A stretch of 48,155 nucleotides of DNA, from positions 1 to 48,155 of the forward strand of contig JAEMRT010000033.1 of NCBI GenBank assembly GCA_016463225.1. Reading direction: 5' to 3'. The DNA is from Sphingopyxis sp. Lineage in GTDB: Bacteria > Pseudomonadota > Alphaproteobacteria > Sphingomonadales > Sphingomonadaceae. This document shows positions 12,801 to 19,249 of this stretch, in pieces. Position 1 is the first letter of the stretch. The number at the start of each line of letters is the position of its first letter. The translations under genes and the position numbers were made by a program. The notes below the pieces were generated by a model. The model was not told the origin of the DNA, made no database searches, and was given only the letters and a program-made list of their open reading frames with translations.

Positions 12801-15800
12801 CGCCTTCCACGCCTCGATCTTCGCGATGCGCTGGGTGATGGCGTCGCCGGCACCCTGTGACACCGGAGCACCCGTCGCGTCTTCCTCGGCAATATCGGCG
12901 CCATCGCCGAGCCGTACGAGATATTGGTCGGAGCCGATGCCGCCCTTCAGATCGTCGCCATCGCCCGCGCCGCCACTCAATATATCGTCGCCTACGCCGC
13001 CCGTGATGATATCGACCCCGTCGCCGCCCTCAAGCCAGTCAGAACCTTCGCGACCGCGAACGATGTCGTTGCCGACGCCGCCGTCGAGATAGTTGCCGTC
13101 CCCGCCGAGCGCCTGCACATCGATCGTCCCGGCGTCGAGGATATCGTCGCCTTCGCCGCCGAGCAGCCAGTCGTCGAGCCGCCCGCCATAGAGCGTATCG
13201 TTACCTGCGCCGCCGAACAGATTGTCGCCGAGGTTCGACGCATAGATGGTATCGTTGCCCGCGCCGCCGTCGACGGTGGCGGCAATATCGATATCGAGAA
13301 CGCGCCGGTCGGAGGTCGAAAAACCCACCGTCGTCGATGTCGACATCGTGCCCGAACGCGAAATGATGAAGCGCGCCTGCCCGCTTGCTTCGTCAACGAT
13401 AACATCGTCGATCCATACGAGCGGTTCGGCGCCCGCGCCATCCACGATCGTGCCGGTTCCGGAAACCGTCTCCGAGCCGTTAGCTAGCGCCGCAGACCCT
13501 GCGGTCACCGTCGCAATCAGGTTGAAACGCTCGTTACCCTCGACACCCAGGAATTCAGGCGCGCTGCCCTCTTGGACATAATCGGGGTTGGCGACATTGT
13601 CGGCCACCACCGCCGTCCGCACAAACAATTCGGTGATGCCCGCCACAAAGGTCGCGGTCCCGGCATCAACCCATGTGACGCCATCGTGCGAAACCTGAAG
13701 ATTGGCCGCACCGGCGGCACCATAGTCGCCACCCGCGCCCAAAGCCTTGCCACCCGCGAGTGCCAGTGCGACCGTGACCGCTTCGGTCGTCGCCTTCGAC
13801 AGCGACAGGCGGAAGACGGCGTACCCGTCGCTTTCCCGTGCATAGCTGTCGCCGACGAGCAAAGTCGGTAGCGCTGCAACGCTATCGATTACAGTCGCAA
13901 CAGCTGCGCCACCCACGACCTGCATCGCGGACGCCTCACCAAGGCTCACCTCGAAATGCTCTTTTGCTTCGACGAGGCTGTCATTGGCAATTGTCACCAA
14001 AACCGACGTCCGTAACGCGCCAGCAGCAAAGGATACCGGGGCCGCGAGCGCAGTAAAATCGGTCCCGCCGATCGCAATATCGTCGTTCAGATGGCCATTG
14101 ACAGTATAGCCAATCTGATTGGAGAGCTGCCCGGCCCGTAGATCAATGGTGTCGCTTGCCGATCCACCTTCGACCGTAGTTTGGCGTGCGACGTCAACTG
14201 TATCTCCGAGAACATAGTTTCCGACGCTCATCAGTCGGCTAATTTGTCCACTGGATGAATCATATTCCAACCCAAAATCGACGCCAGCCGCGGTGGTCCC
14301 ACCTGCTCGCAACAGGAAATCAAAGCCGCCGAACCAGTCACTCCGATGACGCCGAGTCAGTCCCAGTTCGTCGGCCCGCGACAAGTTGATGAATGTTTCC
14401 AGTGCAAAGACACTATCGGGCTGGGCGGCAATCAGGACGTTGATCAGGCCAGCGTTCGCCAAGTACGCTTCGTAGGACTGAGCCGATGCAATATTGCCAA
14501 GCAACAGGCTCGGGTCAAAATTGGCTGCGTCCACTTCGCCGAGTTCAAGCGTATTATAGAGAGCGCGCTTTACATATACATCGCCGCCCATGATCCGGAA
14601 ATCAGGGTCAGTCAGTCCTTGAAGCACGCCATAGCCAATCATGCGACCCATCGCGCTCTCGTCCTTCGACGAAAGGCGAAAAGTGATTGCATCCTTGTTG
14701 CGCGTACTCGTGGGCCGATAGACGAAATCCTTCTTGCGCATTCCGTAGTTGCCCGATTGCACAAGCTCGGGCTGCGCGAGTACACCCCCGACTGCGCCGA
14801 GAATCCCGTTGAACGTCTCGGCAACGACTGACGCCATTGACTCGGCGGCGTCCTTTGAACCGCCCTTCTTTGAATATATGTTCGCGACCCTGAACTGGCC
14901 GCTCGCCGCATCCCATGTTACATCTGCGCCCGACCTCGGCGTCCCTCCAAAGAGCGACCCGATCACTCCCCCGAGAATAAACCCGACAAAAGCACCAATT
15001 CCCGGCAGTACGAGGTTAGCAATGACCTGAGCCGCGACACCTGTGCCTATGGAGCCCACTATCGTTGCCGCAACGATGGGTCCTATGGCCGCGCCGATCG
15101 ATGATCCGATCTGGCCCCCGATGGTATCGAAGGAGATGACCTCGGCCGCCAACTTCGAACCGATAAGCGCGCCAACGGCATTCAGAATATTCGTGCCGAC
15201 ATTGTTTGTCTGAATGGCGAGAATATTGGCAATCGCGCTGCGAACCGCCTCGCTCGCTGCCGTGTTGACTATCTCTCCCGCGAATCCGTCGACACCGACC
15301 ACGTTCACAAGCTCGCTGACAAGGAACGACGATAGGGCGCCCACGCCTTTAAGCTTCAGGTTGCGGAGCAGTTCGTCGTCAAAGCTGCCGATAACGGCTT
15401 TGATTTCCTTGGCATCCGAATTGCCAACTACCCCATTCAGGATCCCACCGAGCGTCTGCCCAACCGTCTTAAAAAACGCCGACGAAACGACGCGGGCAAT
15501 TTTGTTATCTCCAGCCAGAGATTTACCAAGCAAATTTCCGAGTATCGCGCCAGCCTGGTCAAACTGAATAAAGCCTAAAGGAGCATGATTCTTGTCCAGC
15601 TTTATCCGTGTTATGCCCTCGAGCGGACCGGACGTGTAAGTAACAACTACAGAATTGTTCGAGACCTCTTTATCACCGTCGACATAGTAATCACCACCTT
15701 TGGTTTTCACAGGATTACCTGCACTGTCAAAGCGAACGGCGTCACGGTCTGTAAGTAATGAACGAGATTTTATATTTATAGAAGTAAACTCTTCTTTTCC

Positions 15801-17540
15801 ATTATCGTCGAAAACAGATTCTTTCCATATTATTCCATTCCCGTTTAGCTTATTCATCCGCAGCGCAATGCCATCACCACTTTCGTCAAGATCAAACTGC
15901 GGCGGCCGCGAATTTACTAGGAGATAGAGATCAGCGGCGGAGTCAGCGATGGATCTCGAAACTTTTGAAGCCGCTGCCTTTGACAGCTCGTCCCAAATCG
16001 CCTCATCCTCGATTTGCAACGTTGTTCCGTCGGACTTTGTCACGGTCAGAGACGCTCGGCGCCCCATATTGGCAGTAACGACGATCTCGTTCAAAGCGCC
16101 CCGATCATCGGGCAGAACATTTGATTTCGTGTAACTTGGGTTGCCAGGCGATGGGCCATCCACGATTCCGAATGTGCCATCTTCGCCAAAAGCAATTGCC
16201 GAATTTCGCGATTGAAAAAACTTCCTAGAAAAATCGTCGAAATATCCAGTCCACGGAGCTTTGCTGATGACCGTATCATCGTTGTTCAGTTGCCACGCTT
16301 GCTGGCTCGAAAGGGGGTTAATCCTCGCACCGTTTACTTGGGTAAGATCATCCGCGAAGGACGAACTATATATTTTTGTGCGGCCATTCGCCGTCGAAAT
16401 AGAATCAAATCCCGTCCAACTAGGTATCGCAGAGTTCGAGGTCGGAAACGCGACATCTTCCCGGCGAAAAATCTTCGGCCGACCATAATTGTCCCGGATA
16501 GGTTCGCCGTTCAGCTGATATGCCGTGCGGGTATCACTAAGATATCCGGATGCGGCAGAACTACCCGTAGGAGTTCCCTCTATGTTCAACGGCGAAGTCA
16601 GCGCGTTTACCCTTCGCGACCGAACCGCGATCGAACCATCATCCAAACGGTTGAAGTCGAAGCGTACATCTCCGATCAAGTGATGCATCACCGACCGTTG
16701 ATTGCCATCTATGTCGAGGCCCAAGTCAATATTGCGTGCTCCGCGAAGCATCAAACCAAAGACCTCTCCGTCGATCACGACCGGGCTATTGAAGTTTATC
16801 GGAAGGCGCTTTGCGATTGCAAATCCCAAACGATTTTCGAATGGCGTATATGAATTTGAAGTAACTTCCTGCCAAATTTCGGAAGCATTCATTGATCTTA
16901 TTTCAGGAATGTCGTTTCCAGACACCCAGCTAGAAAAGCGCTGGCGCATTTCCTCGAATTGGAACTTTTCCGTCTTCAAAGTTAATACTAAAGTAACCCC
17001 AGCGCCCGCCCCAGCCTCGATGTGGGTATTAGCAAAGGTTCCTTTGTTGATATTTTCGAATGCAGCTCCAAGTGCGGGACCGACGGTAATAGAGATCGAA
17101 GCCGAACCGAGTTCACCTTGGAATTGCTCGAAATCTCCCACCGAAACAGTCACGCCAATTGGTAGCTTCAGCCCTAACTTTGGAACGTTGAATCCTACAT
17201 CATAAGATACCGGCTTCGACCACTCAAATTCATTGTTTGAATAACTCATACCAAGAGTTAGATTAAATCCGAGAATATCTAAAGCCGCTCCTCCTCCGAA
17301 GGATCCAGTAGTAAGTTTTGCAGACGCGTTTATTCCAAACAGCCCCAAAATATCGGCGCCGATATTTCCAGCGATACCGCCATCAACTTCAAAGGATGAA
17401 CCTGTTCCTGCGAGCTCCGCTTTGACCAGCGAAATTAGCTCTCCGATGGTTGCCCACTTACCTGTCGAAGCGATTCGCTTGATGGTTTTCGCCATCTCTA
17501 TTTCGTTTCGAGGCAATCTGAAGGGGCTGTTCCCGGTCAT
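867..17540 (-). CDS. Giant RTX/cadherin-domain type I secreted protein, 5557 aa
   Basis: A predicted secreted calcium-binding giant. Approximate residues: 1-770 unrecognised N-terminal region; 780-865 hydrophobic Gly/Ala-rich segment; 1180-1366 Calx-beta-like; RTX GGxGxDxxx repeats at 1420-1510, 1690-1810, 1990-2130, 2320-2585 and 3355-3630. Shorter haemolysin-related segments (such as VKEWF, IKDWY, IKDHF, VTNFF) lie between or after them. Cadherin/Ig-like arrays occupy 2700-3340 and 3757-4770. Three EF-hand-like modules with DxDGDG loops lie at 4876-5000, 5091-5217 and 5326-5452. The C-terminus (LAQAMSRF, ending FAAAVA) resembles uncleaved type I secretion tails. The start at 17540 has AGGA nine bases upstream; ATG 17495 is a weaker alternative. 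The 5' fifth is visibly A+T-richer. Adhesin, toxin or both are possible; the acyltransferase favours membrane activity. RTX identity is certain, activity is not. Confidence 0.93.
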   Translation of the reverse strand: MTGNSPFRLPRNEIEMAKTIKRIASTGKWATIGELISLVKAELAGTGSSFEVDGGIAGNIGADILGLFGINASAKLTTGSFGGGAALDILGFNLTLGMSYSNNEFEWSKPVSYDVGFNVPKLGLKLPIGVTVSVGDFEQFQGELGSASISITVGPALGAAFENINKGTFANTHIEAGAGAGVTLVLTLKTEKFQFEEMRQRFSSWVSGNDIPEIRSMNASEIWQEVTSNSYTPFENRLGFAIAKRLPINFNSPVVIDGEVFGLMLRGARNIDLGLDIDGNQRSVMHHLIGDVRFDFNRLDDGSIAVRSRRVNALTSPLNIEGTPTGSSAASGYLSDTRTAYQLNGEPIRDNYGRPKIFRREDVAFPTSNSAIPSWTGFDSISTANGRTKIYSSSFADDLTQVNGARINPLSSQQAWQLNNDDTVISKAPWTGYFDDFSRKFFQSRNSAIAFGEDGTFGIVDGPSPGNPSYTKSNVLPDDRGALNEIVVTANMGRRASLTVTKSDGTTLQIEDEAIWDELSKAAASKVSRSIADSAADLYLLVNSRPPQFDLDESGDGIALRMNKLNGNGIIWKESVFDDNGKEEFTSINIKSRSLLTDRDAVRFDSAGNPVKTKGGDYYVDGDKEVSNNSVVVTYTSGPLEGITRIKLDKNHAPLGFIQFDQAGAILGNLLGKSLAGDNKIARVVSSAFFKTVGQTLGGILNGVVGNSDAKEIKAVIGSFDDELLRNLKLKGVGALSSFLVSELVNVVGVDGFAGEIVNTAASEAVRSAIANILAIQTNNVGTNILNAVGALIGSKLAAEVISFDTIGGQIGSSIGAAIGPIVAATIVGSIGTGVAAQVIANLVLPGIGAFVGFILGGVIGSLFGGTPRSGADVTWDAASGQFRVANIYSKKGGSKDAAESMASVVAETFNGILGAVGGVLAQPELVQSGNYGMRKKDFVYRPTSTRNKDAITFRLSSKDESAMGRMIGYGVLQGLTDPDFRIMGGDVYVKRALYNTLELGEVDAANFDPSLLLGNIASAQSYEAYLANAGLINVLIAAQPDSVFALETFINLSRADELGLTRRHRSDWFGGFDFLLRAGGTTAAGVDFGLEYDSSSGQISRLMSVGNYVLGDTVDVARQTTVEGGSASDTIDLRAGQLSNQIGYTVNGHLNDDIAIGGTDFTALAAPVSFAAGALRTSVLVTIANDSLVEAKEHFEVSLGEASAMQVVGGAAVATVIDSVAALPTLLVGDSYARESDGYAVFRLSLSKATTEAVTVALALAGGKALGAGGDYGAAGAANLQVSHDGVTWVDAGTATFVAGITELFVRTAVVADNVANPDYVQEGSAPEFLGVEGNERFNLIATVTAGSAALANGSETVSGTGTIVDGAGAEPLVWIDDVIVDEASGQARFIISRSGTMSTSTTVGFSTSDRRVLDIDIAATVDGGAGNDTIYASNLGDNLFGGAGNDTLYGGRLDDWLLGGEGDDILDAGTIDVQALGGDGNYLDGGVGNDIVRGREGSDWLEGGDGVDIITGGVGDDILSGGAGDGDDLKGGIGSDQYLVRLGDGADIAEEDATGAPVSQGAGDAITQRIAKIEAWKANPLAAGAVRPDWLGAPAGVDQGAVSGGEDAVVFGVGIGIGDVRLQRSGTSGAPENDLIIQVMQTDPETGLESFSGTQLTVKEWFSNPFKRVEWLKFADGNEIRIGDITSFIVGGSGNDVLVGTGGNDFVYGGAGNDQLFLLAGDDVGNGGSGNDMVAGDDGRDLIIGGVGNDELIGGAGIDAISGDAGADDIYGGADRDILSGGRGDGDLVVGGAGDDTFKYSRGDGRDTVFDEFANYWDVVWTRTGGWNSAAGYSYNEVTGEVTGPGGIVIRKNVGTETTPDLQWLGRYDYDITSETLKLFNPPVGVSVTANSGTDTIEFAPGINLQDVVLRRVGNDLVMAITSDNLDVADFSQVKDSVAIKDWYLAPGQIEKLAFYATGLLDISASAMSLIAGTDGADGTTTTPLAGTTLADWITAGAGDDVVAGGSGNDIIAGNSGSDTLRGEAGDDVLYGGTGNDILDGGAGKDMLIGGNGIDTASYASAFSAVRVRLTVPSNNTGDAVGDEYSSIENVVGGSGSDNIGGDEGENEITGGAGNDTLLGGAGDDTYVWTAASGGDTIREGGFTVEEAVTAAGVLASGYTATWTNTGTQSSGNKFYWRLEIRGPGNELVYSYAQYSFAANTAMPAPTSWNIAGWLSGFAKTNGQQVTRDKFDTAASGGDQDAIEFAAGISLTDLTFIRATNGTADANGLDLIVRYNNSASTQITIKDHFTVYGRIEALQFNDGLSVSLVSILSATSGAALHGTANGDLIVGQTGTAVDLLYGGAGDDVLSGLAGNDQLYGEDGDDVLEGGAGADRLDGGANAVDGRGDTVRYIKSAAVTVDLRLSTAQVGGDAVGDILVGIENIVGSQTGGDTITGDANANVIDALDGNNVIDGKGGDDVLITGVGNDIIRGDTGEDNLSAGDGNDQLWGGDDDDILVGGAGDDELRGDAGNDQLLGGDGNDTVLDGGLGDDEIYGGAGNDTLTGGDGRDRLGGGSGNDALQGGLGDDYYFIEANDGSDTIADADGVNIIGFDANVSYDRIWLTQAGTDLKIFVIGEDTVLTVTNFFAVTTPSRIKSIQTSTHAIFLDHPDTLNLIAAMTAASATVPAAVPQAIADAQTRYWHEGGKARPIGPAAARAVATTEDMAVTIDGNYGVIDHDNDVNGYQLKSGSGPAKGVISNFNPATGALTYTPGTDANGTDSFIVIVTDASGHSVELPVTVTIAAVNDAPGTISVKEGAALAIVESTPGNIVEPGTIIGEFESVDVEGDLITYALVDDAGQRFAITADGKLLIANPGAISFEVAASHTVRVRVTDSHGSYREQEFTVAVQPGNEANSLPASYSFVAGENVAIGTLVGAVTASDLDLTGSAAVQRYYFWDGEIASATSADGRYAIDAITGQIKVHGALDFETGSPSQTYQVIARDNAGGAGYNQAQTAVTIGIADINEANDLAVSYSLSANENVAVGTAIGSVAATDLDASGSPFAQQRYYFWDGSNASSISNDGRFVIDANSGQISTNSALNFETGDVSRIYQVVARDNAGTAVYHQAQTSVTISVADVNEGNSIQAAYGMAVNENAVLGSIVGSVAATDIDQSGSFAQQRYYFWDGANATSTSADGRYAIDAATGQISVAGALDYEAGNPSPTYQVIARDNVGAPGYHQVQSAVTIAMGDLNEAPISLNWSPLVADITERDRIGAGEARPAIALGTLSVTDPDLAGLPNASYSFAVVDTRFEIIGNMLRLREGAVLDFESGASVAIDIVATDQTGTPFAISRTIIIAVADREDILEGTVSDDILAGTWGHDRIFGFSGSDVLHGAAGNDRLDGGDGHDALEGSIGIDELVGGAGDDYLSGGDGNDYVQSWIGGPAPGGLYAGDGNDVLVGGGGVDALFGEGGDDLLLVDNDGGGTWDYLDGGAGSDTASFEQLTTGITVDLTVGRGGGYTAQAYGDGLVSIENVTGSEQNDVLHGDEVANVLRGLGGSDTLSGREGDDTLDGGQGNDTLHGGDGADTLMGGAGDDIIYGGAGNDVLVGGEGNDELYAEAGDDLLDGGAGNDILNGGIDNDTYIVNRMSGADLVYNYDPSGDDIDVIGFQDAMGAINDQDLWFERVGDDLKISVIGTTSSVQVVSWYVVADAASRANHKIDFIIAGERFSRTINIEALADLMATKAKPATTAERDTLMADSAYFTNWASLWGLNAAPVIAAIGNQSTTEDNAKILSVTATDDLTPNAQVQLSADVISGTNFITNAGISFGAADANGVRTMSINPLANASGTARIRVTAVDAGGLSSVQEFDIVVNGVADTPTITQFASTGGTSGHAAGIALTLGASFPDGDGSETQEIWITGVPAGVTLSAGSFDSASATWRLTAAQLAGLKLLTPTGWSSDLSLTATARATENGQTAVSTAAQVTVAVNAPPTGASFTGIVNENAGNGTLIANIAGVDPDSDSLTYSILDSAGGRFTVNAAGAVSVANGTLLNFETATSHSITVRIMDVRGEYIDRSFSVTVANVNEANSLPANYNMAVNENVAVGTVIGSVAASDIDSLGVAFGQQRYYFLNGAAASGVSSDGRYAIDAVTGQITVNAALNFEAGTTSVTYTVVARDNAGNAGYLQAQTSVTIAINNLNEQNSLPSSYGFNVAENLGIGTYAGAVTASDPDGAGVFAEQRYYFWDGTAASAFSWDGRYQINATTGVITTNQIFNYEAGSPSRNYTVIARDNQGSGGYTQAATTVTLGITNVNETPNAPGGGSTVWSFFDETGLGSNPANAYVGVAAFAMSDPDGAVPALQFASGGNPNNWFYIDGNTVRFNPGLDFNFEWARSAGYAVHDWNGDGRLEAHIANVYVQASDGSLVSGATLLQVFISDVNERPNNLSLTSQTLYSETVGSDPSHSGQVVANFAMSDPDQVTPNLVIVGGNPNGWFTTNSAGQLLFNGANFSADWLRAYRGSYGTDAGFYYDTDGDGLMEIRVATLTLKARDASGAESDPFTYNVLIENKNEAPGTPAQPVNGSIYENATGDTGIIFSGAADPDGDAVSYVFADGSTVSGKFSIVNGNRLHVNSAFDYEAQTSAAVPIVYAWANGQRSVNGVGVTVHIVNANDNAPILTVPNSLTVPENLLLGTAITSAGQINATDADGQGITYRIVSGNIDGAFSINPSNGIITVSANGVDYESANWLSDANGKYTILAVAADDGGSSVPTGSIRVNITNIRKYVYNNNSVDFSKYEMRFQNTETGEEWGSSWYNESWLIEKATGNILLYLGEFSQWEGTTSRPFPHGGTPADGYTANQSWYPGDPWPAPPYTLYADDENINSSLSGSPFGNPYLPVVFDLTGDGFDLVSAHESNIVVNMFGDERRQYMGWVKPTDAILALDRNGDGLVADLGEISFLEDREGATTDLEGLTAFDSNGDMILDANDVDFGKFLMWRDFNQDGVGQADELLTLQAAGIVSISLERNVIEAPFSGSANIVSATAIYTRDDGTQGEVGDVGFGWIPVPDASNTANPDGPLYRYDPVTGQFVPFEDDAANPEPESGADPVEGIAPPIVLDFDGDGKSLVEMADNKVRFDMNGDGIADKTGWIEQGDAFLALDRNANGKIDDISEISFVADKEGAKTDLEGLAAFDSDGDGVLSGDDARFAEFRLWFDNNGNGQTDAGELLSLAQAGVVSVSLTGIATGEQAAFGKNIVFNTGSFTRASGTEGKLLDAGLAFKALSIFPEIEFQNSSWEGKAKQYRLTAAAGGARVVPRNAKGLLSVDAGQIADAGLMQFAGSRFGMLSAILLDLDGDGLESKRAGKSKAWFDMNGDGLRDDTGWMSGGDGMLAIDRDKDGMITNASELSFLSEKEGAKNSWEGLAALDSNKDGKLDKTDTRFGELKVWADRNADGISQGDEIKSLLELGVAEIGLRSLATSDSVKVGHNLALSTATYKRENGTTATIGNVAFGFAPTRGGFLAPVAPEGGPEVIELDAVRAASNLAQAMSRFGADAVDGDLRNPPKDGMAPHDWFAAAVA
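4655..5341 (-). repeat. Two tandem ~113-residue cadherin-like modules inside the RTX gene
   Basis: Two consecutive modules of about 340 bp start near 5341 and 4997. Both keep QRYYF-[WL]-[DN]-G, DGRY-[AQ]-I, FEAG/YEAG and VIARDN/VVARDN, and both begin with NE. They belong to the same subfamily as the three modules at 7837-8861 and are more alike than typical cadherin repeats, which suggests recent duplication. Confidence 0.8.
7837..8861 (-). repeat. Three tandem ~113-residue cadherin-like modules inside the RTX gene
   Basis: Three modules start near 8861, 8522 and 8181, each about 340 bp. Each holds QRYYFWDG, DGR-[YF]-[AV]-ID, a TGQI/SGQI turn, [DN]FETG or DYEAG, YQV[IV]ARDN and a closing DxNE linker. 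They form the membrane-distal end of the first cadherin array and share a subfamily with the pair at 4655-5341. Confidence 0.8.
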
Positions 17541-17594
17541 TCAACGATTCCTGAATCTAATGTGAAAACCAATTGGCGAACGAATGACAAAAGT

Positions 17595-18695
17595 TTAGTG
17601 CGGCGATCCCGACTTCGGAGGCTCGCTGGGAATGACCGGCGCGACCTTCGCGTCGCGCTCTTTCTGTTCAAATGCCTCGAATGCCGCCATGTCCCTCGCT
17701 ATCTTCTCGATGTCAGGCGACTTGGCCAATGCAGAAACGAATTCGTCTCGGTGGATGGGCCCACGAGTAAATGCCTGAAAATCCTGTTCGGGCAGCGCCA
17801 GGAAGACAAGCCCGGCAACATCCACAGTATGTCGACGCATCATGCTTCCTGGAAGCACAGCCTGACTAAGACCGACCGGAAACGGCGAACGATATGCAAG
17901 CTTTTCGAATGGCAGATCGCTGCCCCCCCGCAATCCCAGCGCGGTCAAACTGCCGCGGATAAAACATTCTTGTTGCCGCCTATCCCTCACACTGTATCGG
18001 TCAGGCCCACTGGCCAATATCCTGATCGCAGCGACATTAATTTGCCCGATATTATTTCGCCGCACCCAAAGCTGACAATGTTGGCCAGATTTTGCGAAAA
18101 ACCCCTGCGCATACCGTTCTGCCGGACGCCGAAACACCGGAGGGGTCGCCAAATTATCGCTCAAGTCATATGCAACCCTCAGGAACTGTCGATCTGGATC
18201 GGGGTGCTCGTAAAAAATATTTCTGTCTAGGGGAGTAGTAGCATCGCAGAAAATATCTGCATATTTTAACCAGGAGAAATCGAGATTCAAAGCAGTTCTT
18301 AGAGATTCTCCTCTACGCAATTCCTCTATACTGTCATCAGAATTCCTCATATTATTGAGGCATGACGGCGACATATACCCTGCCCCGCCTTTCGATGCTC
18401 TAAAATCCACAAGCGGAGGCACCACTTTGCTGCTTCCAAGGAGAAGGTCAGCCGCCTCATTCACAAGCGCCTCGGCTCGAGGCGTAAGTGCAGACAGGTC
18501 GGTCTTTGCTTGAGAACAGGATGGCAGCAGTGCCAAGATGAGAGCGACGGGCACCGACAGAAAGGCGCGAACCGGCGAAGGCGCTGCTGCAAACAAGGGC
18601 TCGCTCGCTACGCCATGCTTCCACAAATCCACTCCCGTTGTTTCCGCACCGGGTTCAAAAGGCTTCACCGTCGATATCCCTTTTGCTTCATGCAT
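17595..18695 (-). CDS. Predicted lipoprotein encoded just upstream of the RTX giant
   Basis: Up to 366 residues. A hydrophobic stretch (VALILALLPSC) ends in a lipobox-like LPSC, so an envelope lipoprotein is likely. The first ATG would give an unusually long leader and overlaps the upstream gene by about 31 bp; an internal GTG near 18632 is a plausible real start. The mature part has several cysteines and a segment (GQHCQLWVRR ... QECFIRGSLTALGL) that recalls DUF2927-type proteins, a weak resemblance I could not test. The gene ends 54 bp before the RTX start on the same strand, so co-transcription is likely. A role in surface retention, folding or self-protection for the RTX protein would be a guess from position only. 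Base composition is lower in GC than the downstream core genes. Confidence 0.65.
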   Translation of the reverse strand: MHEAKGISTVKPFEPGAETTGVDLWKHGVASEPLFAAAPSPVRAFLSVPVALILALLPSCSQAKTDLSALTPRAEALVNEAADLLLGSSKVVPPLVDFRASKGGAGYMSPSCLNNMRNSDDSIEELRRGESLRTALNLDFSWLKYADIFCDATTPLDRNIFYEHPDPDRQFLRVAYDLSDNLATPPVFRRPAERYAQGFFAKSGQHCQLWVRRNNIGQINVAAIRILASGPDRYSVRDRRQQECFIRGSLTALGLRGGSDLPFEKLAYRSPFPVGLSQAVLPGSMMRRHTVDVAGLVFLALPEQDFQAFTRGPIHRDEFVSALAKSPDIEKIARDMAAFEAFEQKERDAKVAPVIPSEPPKSGSPH

Positions 18696-18949
18696 CGATT
18701 GTAATGCCCTGCACCACTGTCGGCGGTTGCAAGCATAGCGCCGAGCCCGGCGCCTATGATCTCGCTATCAGAGCCATTCTCGTATCGCTCGGCGTGGTTT
18801 TCAATCGATGCAACGCGGCCTTCCGCCTGCTGCTCGCAATATCTAACGTCTGTTTGATATTGGCTTCCGGGCATATTGCCCTGCTGGAAGATATGCCTGC
18901 CGCCGGCGCAGCCGCCGAGTGCGACGGCCGCACATAGAAGCCCGGCCAT
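18665..18949 (-). CDS. Small lipoprotein with a glycine-zipper-like segment
   Basis: 94 residues from ATG 18949: a signal peptide with lipobox LGGC at about residues 11-14, then a polar domain with two cysteines, then a short Gly/Ala segment (IIGAGLGAMLATA) and a basic end (CMKQKGYRR). The frame is open to a GTG at 19021, but only the ATG puts the leader directly at the N-terminus. The family is not recognised. Its 3' end overlaps the possible ATG of the next lipoprotein gene, which supports a shared transcript running into the RTX gene. Confidence 0.65.
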   Translation of the reverse strand: MAGLLCAAVALGGCAGGRHIFQQGNMPGSQYQTDVRYCEQQAEGRVASIENHAERYENGSDSEIIGAGLGAMLATADSGAGHYNRCMKQKGYRR

Positions 18950-18993
18950 CGTAAACGACGGGCACGACTTCTGGAATGGACACGGGACAGTAG

Positions 18994-19122
18994 TCAAAGC
19001 ACCGCGTCTCCATCTGGGCACCCCTTATGTGAGGTATTTGCAACAAAGCGACAGCGCGAGCCGTCAACCAACAGCGACGACTTGCCTGTTTCCAAAAGGC
19101 GAAATTCGCCCGAATCACTCAT
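18994..19122 (-). CDS. Possible 42-residue small protein
   Basis: An ATG-started frame of 42 codons (begins MSDSGEFRLL, ends KGCPDGDAVL) lies 44 bp upstream of the small lipoprotein start. Its composition looks protein-like and has two cysteines. A GGGGG run about ten bases upstream is a poor ribosome site. A TTGACA hexamer near 19177 on the same strand has no good -10 partner. Overlapping frames exist, so this is only a candidate. Confidence 0.25.
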   Translation of the reverse strand: MSDSGEFRLLETGKSSLLVDGSRCRFVANTSHKGCPDGDAVL

Positions 19123-19249
19123 CGACAGATGCCCCCATCCACCTCAATATCCAGTGAAAAACCGATTCCATCTACCATGTCAACTATTGATCAATGCCGT
19201 TTTGAACATATTCTCAAAATGTCGCGAAAAACTGCCGAAACTGGCAAAG
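19123..19249. other. Spacer between the HlyD-like gene and the lipoprotein/RTX genes
   Basis: This A+T-richer spacer separates the exporter genes from the substrate genes, both on the minus strand. It holds a short TGCC...GGCA hairpin followed by a T run in the minus direction at about 19224-19247, which could be a weak terminator for the exporter operon, and a TTGACA hexamer near 19177. I see no convincing complete promoter. Confidence 0.3.

Noticed and set aside
9850..13270. Regular short-period repeats that could be taken for a CRISPR array
   Set aside because: They are in-frame nonapeptide RTX codons (GGxGxDxxx) inside one gene, without conserved non-coding repeats or unique spacers.
18843..19118. 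91-codon minus-strand frame overlapping the small lipoprotein gene
   Set aside because: It runs through the lipoprotein in another frame and becomes Arg-rich, which fits a shadow better than a gene.
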